Assembly (NCBI GenBank): GCA_029783825.1
Contig: JAREIK010012055.1
Location: 1-64,000, forward strand
DNA length: 64,000 bases
Direction: 5' to 3'
Source of the DNA: Sapria himalayana
Taxonomy: Eukaryota; Streptophyta; Magnoliopsida; Malpighiales; Rafflesiaceae
Shown: positions 13,081 to 25,190 of the stretch, piece by piece
Numbering within the stretch: position 1 is the first letter of the stretch
How the letters are laid out: every line of letters starts with the position of its first letter
Notes under the pieces: model-generated
The model's input: only the letters and a program-made list of their open reading frames with translations
Told to the model about the DNA's origin: nothing
Database searches by the model: none
Position numbers and translations under genes: made by a program

Positions 13081-15475
13081 ATACCAGTTTAATGGATCGA
13101 TTAATCAGAGGTTTAGTCGTTTAAGAGTTTAGCAATTTATATTTTTAGGCATTTAGTGGTATATAGGTTTTATTTATATAATAAAAATAAATTTTTTTTT
13201 TGATTTTTTTTAGATTTTCAAAGGTTATAACCTTTAAAAATAAAATAATTTTTAAAATCTTTATAAATGGAATTACCATGTATAATTATATTAATCTTAT
13301 TGATTATATATCATATAAATTCAATATAAATAATTTTAATGATAGATATTATAATAATGATCAAAAATTAAATTAATAAACTATTATTAGTAATAAAAAT
13401 ATTAATTAAAATATATTTACATAACACAAAATGATTCAAAATCAAATAAAAATATATTACTAAATAATAATATATAATTTTTAAATTTTTCTGTCTTTTT
13501 ATAAGCTTATATTTTTTTATAATTAAAAATAAATAATATAAATAATATCTATCTCACTCGAAATTTAATTCGTAATTAATTTTTCTAAAAAATTAAAATA
13601 TAAATAATTAAAATGAATATTTAAAATTATAATAAAAAGAAATAAAAATAAGATTTATTATTTATTAAGTAGTATACATCTGTTATAAGGTTTATGTATT
13701 TAGGGGTTTCGAGTTTTATGAGCTACTGATTTAAGTAAGTAAGTATTTAGTGGTTTATATGTTTTATTTAAAAAAGAAATAACAAAAAAATTATTTTTTC
13801 TATTCGTTCTCATTTTTTAAGATTATAACCTTTGAAAATATAATAATTTTTAAATTTTTTTCAAAAGTGAATACAATATTTATTTATAATAATCATAATA
13901 ATTATATATCATATAAAATCAATATAAACAATTTTATTCATAAATATTCTAATAATTATCAAAAAATAAATTAAAAATCTATTATTAATAAGATTGATAT
14001 TACTTATAATATAATATCTAAACCTATAATGATTCAAAAGCAAAACAAAATATATCACTAAATTATAATTATTTGTTTTTAAATTTTTATGATTTTTATT
14101 AGCTTATATATTTTTTGATGAAAAATATTTTTAATAAATTATATTTTTAACTCATAATTTATTTTATAATTAATATATATATATAAATAAAAAACAAAAC
14201 AATCAAAATGTTTTTTTAAAATTATAATGAAAACAAATAAAAATGAGATTTATTAATTATTATTTAGTTTATACCGGTTTAAAGGATTATCTATATAGGG
14301 GTATCGAGATTTTGTAGTTTTGTCAATGAAGTGTTTAGGCATTTAGTGGTGTATAGGTTTTATTTAAATAATGAAATAAAAAAAAAGAGTTTTTTTGTAT
14401 TTTTACACATTTTCAAAGGTTATAACCTTTTGAAAATATAATAATTTTAAAATTTTTTTCAAAAGTGAATATAATATTTAGTAATAATAATCATTATATT
14501 TATAAATCATATAAATTCAATATAAATATTTTTATTGATAAATATTCTAATAATGATCAAAAAATAAATTAATAATCTATTATTAATAAGATAGATATCA
14601 ATTAAAATATAATTACAAAACCTTAAATGATTCAGAAGAAAAGCAAAATAAATTAATATATAATAATTTTTTGTTTTGAAACTTTTTTTTATTTTAAAAA
14701 GTTTATTTATAAATTTTTGATGAAAAATAATGTATATAAATTATATTTGTTTAACACATAATTTATTTTCTAATTAATAATTATATAAAAATATACAAAT
14801 AAATAATTAAAATGAATATTTAAAATTATAATGAAAAAAAATGAGTTTTATTATTTATTATTTAGGGTATACAGGTTTAATTTAAATTAGATCTATCTAA
14901 CTAATAATTTATTTTTGTAATTAATATTTCTATAATAAAACTGATAAATAATTAAAATAAAAATTTAAAATTAAACAGAATAAAAATTAAAATGAAATTT
15001 ATTATTTATTATTAATGTATACCAGTTTAATTGTTTAAGTTTAGAGGGTTTGTCATTTAGGAGTTTAGCGATTTATGTTTTTAGGCATTTAGTGGTTTAT
15101 AGGTTTTATTTAAACAATAAAATAGAAAAAAAAATTGTAATTATTTTCTCATTTTCATAGGTAATAACCTTTGAAAATATAATAATATTTAAAATTTTTT
15201 GAAATGTGAATACAATAATCAGTTATAATAATATTAATAATTATATATCACATTAATTCAATATAAACAATTTTATTGATGGATATTATAATAATTATCA
15301 AAAATTAAATTAATAAACTATTAATAATAAGATAGATATTAATTAAAAAATATTTACAAAACCCAAATTGATTCAAAATTAAAGTAAAAAATATTATTGG
15401 ATAATAATTTTTAATTTTTAAATTTTTACTTCTTTTATAAGAGTATATATTTTTTTTATTAAAAATAAATAAACT
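13081..15475 (+). repeat. AT-rich satellite array, forward block 3
   Basis: Palindrome landmarks lie near 13222, 13820, 14420 and 15160. The monomer at 14420-15160 is of the class of about 740 bp with the internal duplication at 14875-15015. The block ends where the monomer is cut off and its reverse-orientation partner begins. Confidence 0.88.
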
Positions 15476-15505
15476 TATATTTAAAATGATAACTTAAATT
15501 AAACT
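15465..15505. other. Array orientation switch 1 (forward to reverse)
   Basis: The forward monomer is readable up to a TTATTAAAAATAAATAAAC-like end. Immediately after, the sequence reads as reverse complement (TTAAATTAAACTGGTATACC, the reverse of the GGTATACCAGTTTAATTTAA step). No intervening element is seen. Confidence 0.8.
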
Positions 15506-17734
15506 GGTATACCCAAAATAATAAATAATAAATCTCATTTTTTCTTCATTATATTTTTAATAATCTTTTTTAATTTTTAATTTATTATTTTTATATAAAT
15601 CTTAATTAAAAAATAAATTATGATTTATACAGATATAATTTATGTACATTATTTATAATCAAAAAAATATAAATACTTTTTAAAATAAAAAAAATTTCAA
15701 TACAAAAAATTATTATATAGTAATATATTTTGCTTTGCTTATGAATCATTTTATATTTTGTAATTATATTTTAACTGATATCTATCTTATTAATAATAGA
15801 ATATAAATTTATTTTTTGATTATTATTAGAATATTTATCACTAAAATTGTTTATGTTGTAATAAGATATATAAATATATTGATTATTATAACTAAATATT
15901 GAATTCACTTTTGAAAAAAATTTAAAAATTATTATATTTTTAAAAGGTTATAACCTTTGAAAAAATCAAAAAATAATAAAAATAAATGTTTTGTTATTTT
16001 ATTTTTTAAATAAAACCTATAAACCACTAAATGCATGCATAATTAAATAAATAAACACCTAAACCCCGTAATACCTAAATACATAAACCATTAAACTGAT
16101 ATATAATACATAATAATTATTAAATCTAATTTTAATTTCTATTTATTATAGTTTATATTTTTATTTTAATTATTTATTAGTTTATTTTTATAAAAATATT
16201 TATTATAAAATAAATTATGAGTGTGACAAATAAAATTTAAATAATTTATTTTTAATAAAAAAATATACGCTTATAAAAGAAGTAAAAATTTAAAAATTAA
16301 AAATTATTATCCAATAATATTTTTTACTTTAATTTTGAATTAATTTGGGTTTTGTAAATATTTTTTAATTAATATCTATCTTATTATTAGTAGTTTATTA
16401 ATTTAATTTTTGATCATTATTATAATATATATCAATAAAATTATTTATATTAAATTTATATCATATTTAACTATTAATATTATTATAACTAAATATTTTA
16501 TTCACATTTCAAAAAATTTTAAATATTAATATATTTTCAAAGATTATAACTTATGAAAATGAGAAAAAATTACAATTTTTTTTTGTTATTTCATAGTTTA
16601 AATAAAACCTATAAACCACTAAATTCCTAAAAATATAAATCGCTAAGCTCCTAAATTACAAAACCTCTAAATACTTAAACCATTAAACTGGTAAATATTA
16701 ATAATAAATCATAAATCTCATTTTAATATTTATTCAGTATAATTTTAAATATTTATTTTAATTATTTATCAATTTATTTTAATAGAAATATTAATTACAA
16801 AATAAATTATTAGGGCGACAAATCTAATTTAAATTAAAACACTATCCCTAAATAATAAATAATAAATCACATTTTTTTTCATTATAATTTTAAATATTCA
16901 TTTTAAGTATTTATATGTTTATTTATATATAAATATTAATTACAAAATAAATTGAGCTAGACAAAAATAATTTATATGAATTATTTTTCATCAAAAAATT
17001 ATAGATAAACTTTTAAAAAAAAAATTTTCAAAACAAAAAATTATTATATAGTAATATATTTTGCTTTGCTTCTGAATCATTTTAGGTTTTGTAATTATAT
17101 TTTAATTGATATCTATCTTATTAATAATAGATTATTAATTTATTTTTTGATCATTATTAGAATATTTATCAATAAAATTGTTTATTTTAAATTTACATGA
17201 TATATAATTATTAAGATTATTATACCTAAATATTATATTTACATATGAAAATAATTTAAAATTTTTTATATTTTTAAAGGTTATCAACTTTGAAAATGTG
17301 ATAAAATCACAAAAATAAATTTTTTGTTATTTTATTGTTTATATAAAACCAATAAACTACTAAATGCCTAAACGCTTAAATCATTAAACTTTTAAACCCC
17401 AATACCACAAAACCCTTAAATACTTAGACATTTAAACCATCTTTAAAGGTTTAAGTATTTATTAATAATATATAAATATCTATCAATAAATAATAGTTTA
17501 TTAATTTATTTTTTGATCATTATTATATTTATATTTAGTTTATTAATAGCTATCAATAAAATTGTTTATTTTTAATTTACATGATATATAATTATTAAGT
17601 TTATTATAACTATATATTGTCTTCACATTTGAAAAAAAATTAAAAATTATTATATTTAAAAAGGTTATAACCTTCAAAATTGATAAAAAATTTGAAAAAT
17701 AATTTTTTTGTTATTTCATTATTTAAATAAAACA
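15480..17734 (-). repeat. AT-rich satellite array, reverse block 1
   Basis: Monomers run in reverse complement with palindromes near 15950, 16545, 17280 and 17665. The 17280-17665 interval is the short unit of about 385 bp with a degenerate fold-back near 17405-17455. The array continues after the GC-rich insertion at 17743-18116. Confidence 0.88.
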
Positions 17735-17742
17735 TATAAACT
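17735..17742. repeat. 8-bp target-site duplication, left
   Basis: TATAAACT directly precedes the GC-rich element. The same octamer follows it at 18117-18124. An uninterrupted satellite copy has this octamer once. Eight base pairs is the hAT-superfamily duplication length. Confidence 0.9.
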
Positions 17743-18116
17743 TAGAGGTGTCAACCGTGCCGGGCCGGCCCGGCCCTGCACGAGGCACGGCACGGTTCAG
17801 CCGTGCTTGGGCCGGCCCGGCACGGAAAAAATCCGTGCCCGGGCCCATGCCGTGCCGTGCCGTGCCTGGCTAGGCACGGGTCGGCCCCTGGCACGGCAAA
17901 CCGGCACGACAAACCGCATGCCTCCCCTCCCGCAAAAAAAGACTGCGGGTCGGGTCAAATTCGACCCGACCTGAGGTCCCCGTTTCCCAAACCGCTAGGG
18001 CAGGTTTGCCCGAGCGGGCCAGGCGAGGCACGGCACGGCCCGTCGTGCCTGCGGGCCGTGCCGGGCCAGGTTTTTTTAAACCATGCCGTGCCGGCCCGGC
18101 CCATTTGACACCTCTA
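17743..18116. mobile_element. GC-rich non-autonomous hAT-type element, copy 1
   Basis: This 374-bp element begins TAGAGGTGTCAA and ends TTGACACCTCTA, a perfect 12-bp terminal inverted repeat, and is flanked by an 8-bp duplication. Subterminal regions are dense in GTGCCGGGCC and GGCACGG motifs in both orientations. An internal inverted repeat has 9-bp arms (GGTCGGGTC, GACCCGACC) at 17948-17971. It encodes nothing credible; its open frames are GC-rich shadows in several phases. A transposase supplied elsewhere would be needed. A sister copy lies at 63245-63635. It is inserted in the 8-bp periodic block of a monomer. Confidence 0.92.
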
Positions 18117-18756
18117 TATAAACTACTAAATGCCTAAACACTTAAATAACTAAACTTCTAAACTCCTAAATACTTAAACCATTAAACCGGTCTACCCTAA
18201 ATAATTAATCATAAATCTCATTTTTATTTGTATTCATTATAATTTTAATATTCATTTTAATTATTTATTAGTTTATTTTCATAGAAATATTAATTTCAAA
18301 ATGAAATTATGAATGAGTCAAATATAACGTAAATAATTTATCTTCATCAAATAAATTTATAAGCTTATAAAAACAATCAAAAATTTAAAAATAAAAAATT
18401 ATTATTCAGTAATATATTTTACTTGGATTTTGAATCATTTTAGTTTTTGCAAATATATTTTAATTAATATCTATCTTTTTAATAATAGTTTTTTAATCTA
18501 TTTTATGAACAGTATTATAATATCAATCAATAAAATTATTTATATTGAATTTACATGTTATTTAATTTTTATGATTATTATAATAAAATATTTTATTAAC
18601 ATTTGAAAAAAATTAAAAATTATAATATTTTCAATGGTTATAACCTTGAAAATGAGAAAAAATCATAAAAATAATTTTTTTGTTATTTAATTATTTAAAT
18701 AAAACCTATAAACCACAAAATACCTAAATACTTAAATTACTAAACTCCTAAACCCT
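18117..18756 (-). repeat. AT-rich satellite array, reverse block 1 (continued)
   Basis: The array resumes with the duplicated octamer, then one reverse monomer with its palindrome near 18640. It ends in the 8-bp block (TAAACTCCTAAACCCTAATA), where copy B begins. Confidence 0.85.
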
Positions 18757-20000
18757 AATACTACTGCACCACACACACATAGCGACGGACCACAATACAC
18801 GTGCACATATTCTTGTCCATTTTGGTGTATCATTTAGAGTGGCCAGCAAGTCCTAGAATCATCCATAAGTAAGGGCCACCAGCTTGTAGAGGGCCCTACT
18901 AGCAAGCAGGGATGATAACATTTAGACAACTAACGAGACCGAGCAAAGTGGTCGGGAGTAAACCTAGGAGTAGCTAGGAGTGGGTCCTGCTAGCCCTATC
19001 AGGTAGCATAGAGGGCTACCCAACCATCGCCAACAGGAGTAGCAAAAAATCCATGAATAATCGGAGAGATGAAAAAATCCGAAGCATCGCCAAGCAGGGC
19101 CAGTAAGCAATGAAGTCTAGACCAGCCACATGGAAGCAAAAGATTCAAACTTGTTGTTTATGTTTGTAGTCTTATTTGTATTTTGGACTTTGTATGCACC
19201 ATGTACTTGTAGAGACGGATCATGACATACTCATACACACAATCTTGTTTGTTCTCTATGTAGCATGCAAGGAGTGCAAATTGACCCATGAGTATCTCTA
19301 AGTGGGACCCACTAATGTTTTTTGTAATTAAACATTAGGTGATGCTACACTCCCAAGCGCAGAAGACACAGCTTTATAGCATTTTGTAATTTTACTTCTA
19401 TTCTAGCTTGGTTGTACGTGTAGATAATTAGACTATGAGATATACCTCATCACACATGCACACCGATGCATGCATATTTTTTGATATTGTGTCGGTGCAA
19501 CATACAGCCACTTCTTGGAGCTCAAGAAGGAAGCATTCTTACCCAAGAGATACTTTTTTGAGGATCATTGGATAAACAGAATTCGAATTCAGTGGTTAGA
19601 ATGAATTGACAAAGTGTCGTAGATATGGACTTGTGGATTTATGGGTATTTAGTTTTACATGTATTCCATTGCATAGTAATGACATATGCAAACACTTAAT
19701 GTTGCAAGTCACACACATGCACAATCTTATATTTGCATAGTTTTAATAAGGTGCATCATTCAGGTTCCTGCAAAAGGCTTGGACAAATCCGAATGGAAAG
19801 GACATAATGCGCATAATGACTAACTACCAACTCTGAAGTCCGGGAATGCGAGGTGATTTTAGTTGTATTCGTAGGGTTGGAATTATTAGGCATTATGTTT
19901 TTTTATGTATTTTATGCATAGAATCATTAAGGTGCATAAGATTTGGTGGGCTGGCCTAAATTAGTCAGCTTTTTAGTCTCTTGTAAGTTGTGTGCCTAAA

Positions 20001-20045
20001 TGATAAATAAAGTGTGTATTTCAAAAAACAAAACAAAAAAAAAAT
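20001..20045 (+). promoter_or_regulatory. Polyadenylation-signal-like site and A-rich tail (copy B)
   Basis: AATAAA at 20006-20011 is followed about 10 bp later by an A-rich run with a few C residues (20022-20043). The same arrangement is in copy D (45113-45118) and on the minus strand in A (8534-8539) and C (26663-26668). It looks like the end of a reverse-transcribed polyadenylated RNA. Confidence 0.5.
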
Positions 20046-20157
20046 CATAAACCCTAAACTTTAAATCCTAAACCTTAAACCATAAACCCTAAACTTTAAA
20101 TCCAAAACCTTAAACCATAAACTATAACCCTAACCATAAACCATAAATCCTAAATCT
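20046..20157 (+). repeat. Telomere-like degenerate repeat (copy B)
   Basis: Repeated 7-bp units such as AAACCCT, AAACCTT, AAACCAT and AAATCCT follow directly after the A-rich tail. They resemble the C-rich strand of plant telomeric DNA but are degenerate. Confidence 0.75.
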
Positions 20158-21205
20158 CATGTTTTGCACTTATATACTTAAATGACTAAGTGTTAAATTA
20201 AAATTGAAATTCACAACTTTTAGGAATGTAACAGATTTATCTTTTTGTATATGTAACACAAAGTCATGACTCAAGGGTGAGTAATGAATTCAGTCTCTTT
20301 CTTGCTTAAGATTATTGTAGCATTAGCAATGGTCATTATTGTATATTTTGTCTCTAGAATACAAAATCATATCGATAAGAATATGTCATAACTTGTTTCT
20401 CTCTGTTGAACATATTGTTATGGCGCTAAGAATGATCATTAATACATATTTAATCACTATAATACTGGGTCACAATATTGGATATGACCATAGCTTGTGC
20501 ATTTTATCTTTATATTGCAAAGTCATTGAACTAGGAATGATTGTAACTTTGGACATTCCTCAAGAGCAAAAGTGATGACCCTAAAAATAGTTAAAGCTCG
20601 AGTACTACTTTTTATAACTTTCTATAGCTAAAATTCTTGGGATTGGAAATATCACTATAGCTTTTTCCTTTGATTTGTGACCTCAAGTGTCAATATGTAA
20701 GACTAATATTTAGAGCAATGATTAAAACCTTTAATACATTTGAATATTTTTCATTTAACTTTCTGGGTATTGTCATCTTGTATACTTAACTCATTTAATA
20801 TAAAAAGAAAGAAATGATATTTTTCATATCCATGAGGATATTAAAAAAAGGCTTAGACATGCCAATACTTCTTGCCTTGCGCAAACCACCCAGGGGCTAG
20901 TTTGTTCTAATAAGCTACAAGGTGGTTATTTTTTTAGAGGTGAACTATGTTTTATAAAAATTGCTTTGAGTGTGTGCATGAGAGATATTTTAGAAGAAAT
21001 TACAATAATCAATATAAATAGCATCCTCAACAACTAGATATTTCAACACATAGGGATTCAACTTTAGTATAGTCTATTAGCGTACATGAGTCAAATTACC
21101 TTTGATAGCCTAGTAATTCAACATCAAATATGATGAGACATAATAGAGATAAAGTAAAAGCTCCTATTATTTTGGTTACAGCTTTAGCAAACATTCTAGA
21201 GTTGA

Positions 21206-22827
21206 GAACATCTCATATGACTATCACGTCTAATTTTTTGAAAAGCACCCTCAACTACTGCAATGCCATCTCTGACTATTAAGTTTAGGATATGAGCACA
21301 ACATCTCATATGAAAATGCTCGCCTCTCAAATGTATAACACTTTTCTTCACAAGCATTTTTTTCAATTGTTCAACTGCAACATCATTATTTGATGCATTG
21401 TCAACAGTAATGCACATCAACTTTCACAAACCCCATTCATTCATGCAAAACTCAATAGCATTTCTAATATTTAACTCCACAATGACTTTTAATTACACAA
21501 AAGTTCAAAATCCTTTTATGCATATTTCATTGAGAATCAATGAAATGAACAGTCAAACATATATAAGACAAATTTTAAATGCTAGTCCAAGTGTCGGTAG
21601 TCAATGAAACTCTACAACAATGAGATGATATGCTATCAAATAATTTCTTCTTTTCCATCACAAACAAAGAAAAACAATCCCTTAATATAGAGTGCTTAGA
21701 TGGAATTTTAAATTGAGGCACACCAACTTCACAAAACTCCTTAAACTCATCCCTCTCAACAAAACAAAAAGGCAATTCATCTTTTATGATCATTTTCACC
21801 TAAGCCTCCCTAACTAGTTGTTGATCAAATTGCCAACAAGTTAATTTGTTATCCTCTGAACTAGTACATTTAGTTAAACTCAACAAATATTGTGACTTGT
21901 CTTTACCTTTGTGAGCTTATATTAATTCTTTTTTGGGTGGAAATTTCATACAAGTATTTCTCAAGCATTTTCATAAACCCGAAGTACCTTGATCACTTTT
22001 TGCCAAGTATTCTTTCTTACACCATATACAAGCTGCCCTACCAGTTTCATTTCCCTCTGAATCTACTAATATCTCATAAGTTTCCCATACAGCAGACTTA
22101 TACTTTTTATGAGCTTGAAGTTCATTTGAGAATTCGTGAAAGGATGATGATTGGATTTACCATTACTTTGATCTTTTGAGATGTGATCATCTTCAATTTA
22201 TTGTATTTTTTGTTTATCGCTAGATTGTACCATCTGCATTACCATTAATTAATATGATATGTTAAGCATAAATACATATAAATATTTCAAACAAGCAATC
22301 TCTACAAAATTGATTGTAACACATTCAGCCCACCCATTCGGCCGAACCATAACACCACAACCAATACTCAACAAAATTGACTGAGACACATAATAATAAT
22401 AATTAATCACTCAATTCTCGTCAAAAAAAACAAACCAAAAGGCTGGTGGCATCTGGGACACAGTGGAGGCAACCAGAAGCGCGACGGACAAGGGCTGGAC
22501 CTAACTAAACATGGCTGGAACTGCATGAGGTGGTCTGGAACTCGTCAGAAAAACAATATGTGCATCGGAATTGGATGGGCAGTAGCGGAATTGGTGGCAT
22601 CTTCATGTTATAAATATATATATATTCTTGGTTCTAGTATTAGTTTTTTAGGACGGGATGGTTCTCGGGATGGATATTGCTTAAGATCCGAAACCATCAC
22701 AAAAGAAAAAATACGTGACAGAACAGGACGGTAAAAGTCAAAGTCAACAGATTTTTCTCAATCCCGATTCTTTCGGGACAAGGCTTCGGGTCGGGTTGCG
22801 AATCTTCGAGTCCCTTGAGAAGCCCTA
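21206..22827 (-). mobile_element. hAT (Ac-type) transposon, 3'-truncated copy 1
   Basis: Read on the minus strand, the element starts at 22827 with TAGGGCTTCTCAAGGG next to satellite GCATTTAG. It has a non-coding 5' region of about 600 bp with (TA)n and (ATT)n stretches, then transposase remains. It is about 90% similar by eye to copy 2 at 60434 onward, from the same start. The 3' half is missing: homology stops near 21212 and passenger segment B follows. The satellite 5' flank is the same monomer position as in copy 2. Confidence 0.85.
21213..22190 (-). pseudogene. hAT transposase pseudogene, N-terminal half (copy 1)
   Basis: hAT transposases cut and paste DNA in the nucleus; this copy is dead. 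A damaged BED zinc-finger region lies near 21930-22090 on the minus strand, with a stop just after the GTSGL motif. The open segments 21575-21799 and 21196-21420 carry the RNase H-like core. The SLTTDTWTS motif with its catalytic Asp is at 21593-21595, and the TVDNASNND motif with the second Asp is at 21400-21402. A stop follows TDTWTSI, and another lies in the REA-VKM region near 21800. The C-terminal half with the WW motif and dimerisation domain is absent. Copy 2 differs in its lesions, so the two decayed partly independently. Confidence 0.88.
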
Positions 22828-24890
22828 CTAAATGCATATAAAGTTAAATCAAAAAACTCCTAAACCCTGTAATGTCTAAATACATAAACCATTAAACCAC
22901 TAAATACTACTTAATAATTAATAAATCTATTTTTTATTGCTATTTATTATATTTTTAAATATTCATTTTAATTATTTATTAGTGTAATTATTTAGAAATA
23001 TTTATTACAAAATAAATTATGAGTGGGAGAAATATAATTAAAATAATATATTATTTATTTAATAAAAATATATGCTTATAAAAGAAGTATACTTTTAAAA
23101 ATTAAAAATTATTATCATGTAATATAAGTTACTTTAACTTTAAATCAATTTGGGTTTTGTATATATTTTTTAATTAATATCTATCTTAATATTAATTGTT
23201 TATAAATTTAATTTATTATCATTATTATAATATCTTAATATTAAATTTATATGATATATAATTATTAATATTATTATAACAAAATATTGTATTAAAATTT
23301 CAAAAAAATTTAAATACTAATATATTTTCAAATGTTATAACCTATGAAAATTATAAAAATTAAAGAAATTTTTTTTTGTTATTTTATTTTTTAAATAAAA
23401 CATATAAACTACTAAAAGTCTAAATAGATAAATCGCTAAACTCCTAATGATAAAACCTCTAAAAACTTAAATCATTAAACTGGTATACATTAATAATAAA
23501 TCATAAATATCTTTTTAATTTTTATTTAGCATAATTTGAAATTTTTATTTTAATTATTTATAAATTTATTTTTTATAAATATAAATAACAAAATAAATTA
23601 TTAGTGAGACAGATCTAATTTAAATTAAACCGGTATCCCTAAATAATAAATAATAAATCTCATTTTTTTTCATTATAATTTTAAATATTCATTTTAATTA
23701 TTTATTTGTTTATTTATATATAAATATTAATTACAAAATAAATTGAGCTAGACAAATATAATTTATATAAATAATTTTTTATCAAAAAATTATAGATAAA
23801 CTTTTTAAAAGAAAAAAAAATTTTAAAATAATAATTATTATATAGTAATATATTTTACTTTGCTTATGAATCATTTTAGGTTTTGTAATTATATTTTAAT
23901 TGATATCTATCTTATTAATAATAGATTATTAATTTATTTTTTGATCATTATTAGAATATTTATCAATAAAATTGTTTATTTTGAATTTACATGATATATA
24001 ATTATAAAGATTATTATAATTAAATATTAAATTTACATTTGAAAATAATTTAAAAATTATTACATTTTTAAAGGTTATTATCTTTAAAATTGAGATAAAA
24101 TCACAAAAATAAATTTTTTGTTATTTTATTGTTTATATAAAACCTATAAACTACTAAATGCCTAAATGATTAAATCATTGAACTGCTAAACCCCAAAACC
24201 CTTAAATACTTAAACCTTTAAACCATCTTTAAAGGTTTAAGTATTTATAAATAATATATAAATATATATCAATAAATAATAGTTTATTAATTTATTTTTT
24301 GATCATTATTAAATTTATATTTAAATTTAGTTTATTAATATCTATCAATAAAATTGTTTATTTTTAATTTACCGGATATATAATTTTTAAGTTTTTATTA
24401 TAACTAAATATTGTATTCACATTTGAAAAAAATTTCAAAATTATTATATTTATAAAGATTATAACCTTCAAAATTAATAAAAAATTTGAAAAATGATTTT
24501 TTTTGTTATTTCATTATTTAAATAAAATATATAAACTACTAAATGCCTAAACACTTAAATCACTATACTCCTAAATACCTAAATACTTAAACCATTAAAC
24601 CGGTATACCCTAAATAAATAATCATAAATCTCATTTTTATTTGTATTCATTATAATTTGAATATTCATTTTAATTATTTATTAGTTAATTTTTTTAGAAA
24701 TATTAATCGCAAAATAAAATTATGAATGAGATAAATATAATTTAAATAATTTATCTTCATCAAAAAAATTTATAAACTTATAAAAAGAATAAAAATTTAA
24801 AAATAAAAAATTATTTAGTAATATATTTTACTTTGATTTTGAAACGTTTTAGGTTTTGCAAATATATTTTAATTAATATCTATCTTATTA
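22828..24890 (-). repeat. AT-rich satellite array, reverse block 2
   Basis: Reverse monomers have palindromes near 23335, 24075 and 24460. The 740- and 385-bp spacings match the flank of copy B, so this is another partial copy of the same higher-order unit. It is cut off at 24890, before where a passenger segment would be expected. Confidence 0.87.
24204..24246. repeat. Fold-back with 19-bp perfect arms in the short monomer
   Basis: Arm AAATACTTAAACCTTTAAA (24204-24222), 5-nt loop CCATC, then the exact reverse complement (24228-24246). Each arm is a piece of the 8-bp periodic block, in opposite directions. The same but more decayed fold-back is at about 10236-10272, 17405-17455, 28787-28826 and 42907-42950. 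Confidence 0.9.
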
Positions 24891-25190
24891 ATAATAATTA
24901 AATATATTTCTAAAATATATTTATCAGTATTAAATAATAATAATTAAATAATTTAAATATATTTGTTTATTTAAAATTAATAAATATATTAATTAAATAT
25001 AATAATTAAATATATTTGTTTATTTAAATATATTTGTTTATTTTAATTAGAAAATAAATATATTTATCAGTAATAATTAAATAATTTAAAATATAATAAT
25101 TAAATATATTTGTTTATTTAAAATTAATAATAATTAAATAATTAAAAAATAATTTTTTAATTATTTATCATTTTAATTAAACATATAAAA
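24891..25190. repeat. AT-rich simple-repeat junction; orientation switch 2 (reverse to forward)
   Basis: Roughly 300 bp is made of shuffled copies of AATTAAATATATTTGTTTATTT-related units, unlike normal monomers. The reverse array ends on its left and a forward monomer starts on its right (ATTTGTGTAACTCATAATTT). It looks like filler made during repair of an inversion break. Confidence 0.75.

Larger units (their letters stand above)
18757..21206 (+). mobile_element. Chimeric passenger segment, copy B
   Basis: The order is a moderate-GC block (18757-20021) with AATAAA at 20006-20011, an A-rich run (20022-20043), a telomere-like block (about 20046-20157), and an AT-rich block (20158-21206) ending at the element edge CATTCTAGAGTTGAG. 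The right edge abuts a truncated hAT element instead of satellite, unlike A, C and D. Compared with D it lacks about 45 bp near 20862. A TTG-started frame at 20339-20575 matches those in A, C and D. No transposase or reverse transcriptase is seen, and the origin is unknown. Confidence 0.75.

Noticed and set aside
21398..22734. Plus-strand frames at 21398-21607, 21892-22179 and 22525-22734.
   Set aside because: They are antisense shadows of the minus-strand hAT element; the transposase motifs read on the other strand.
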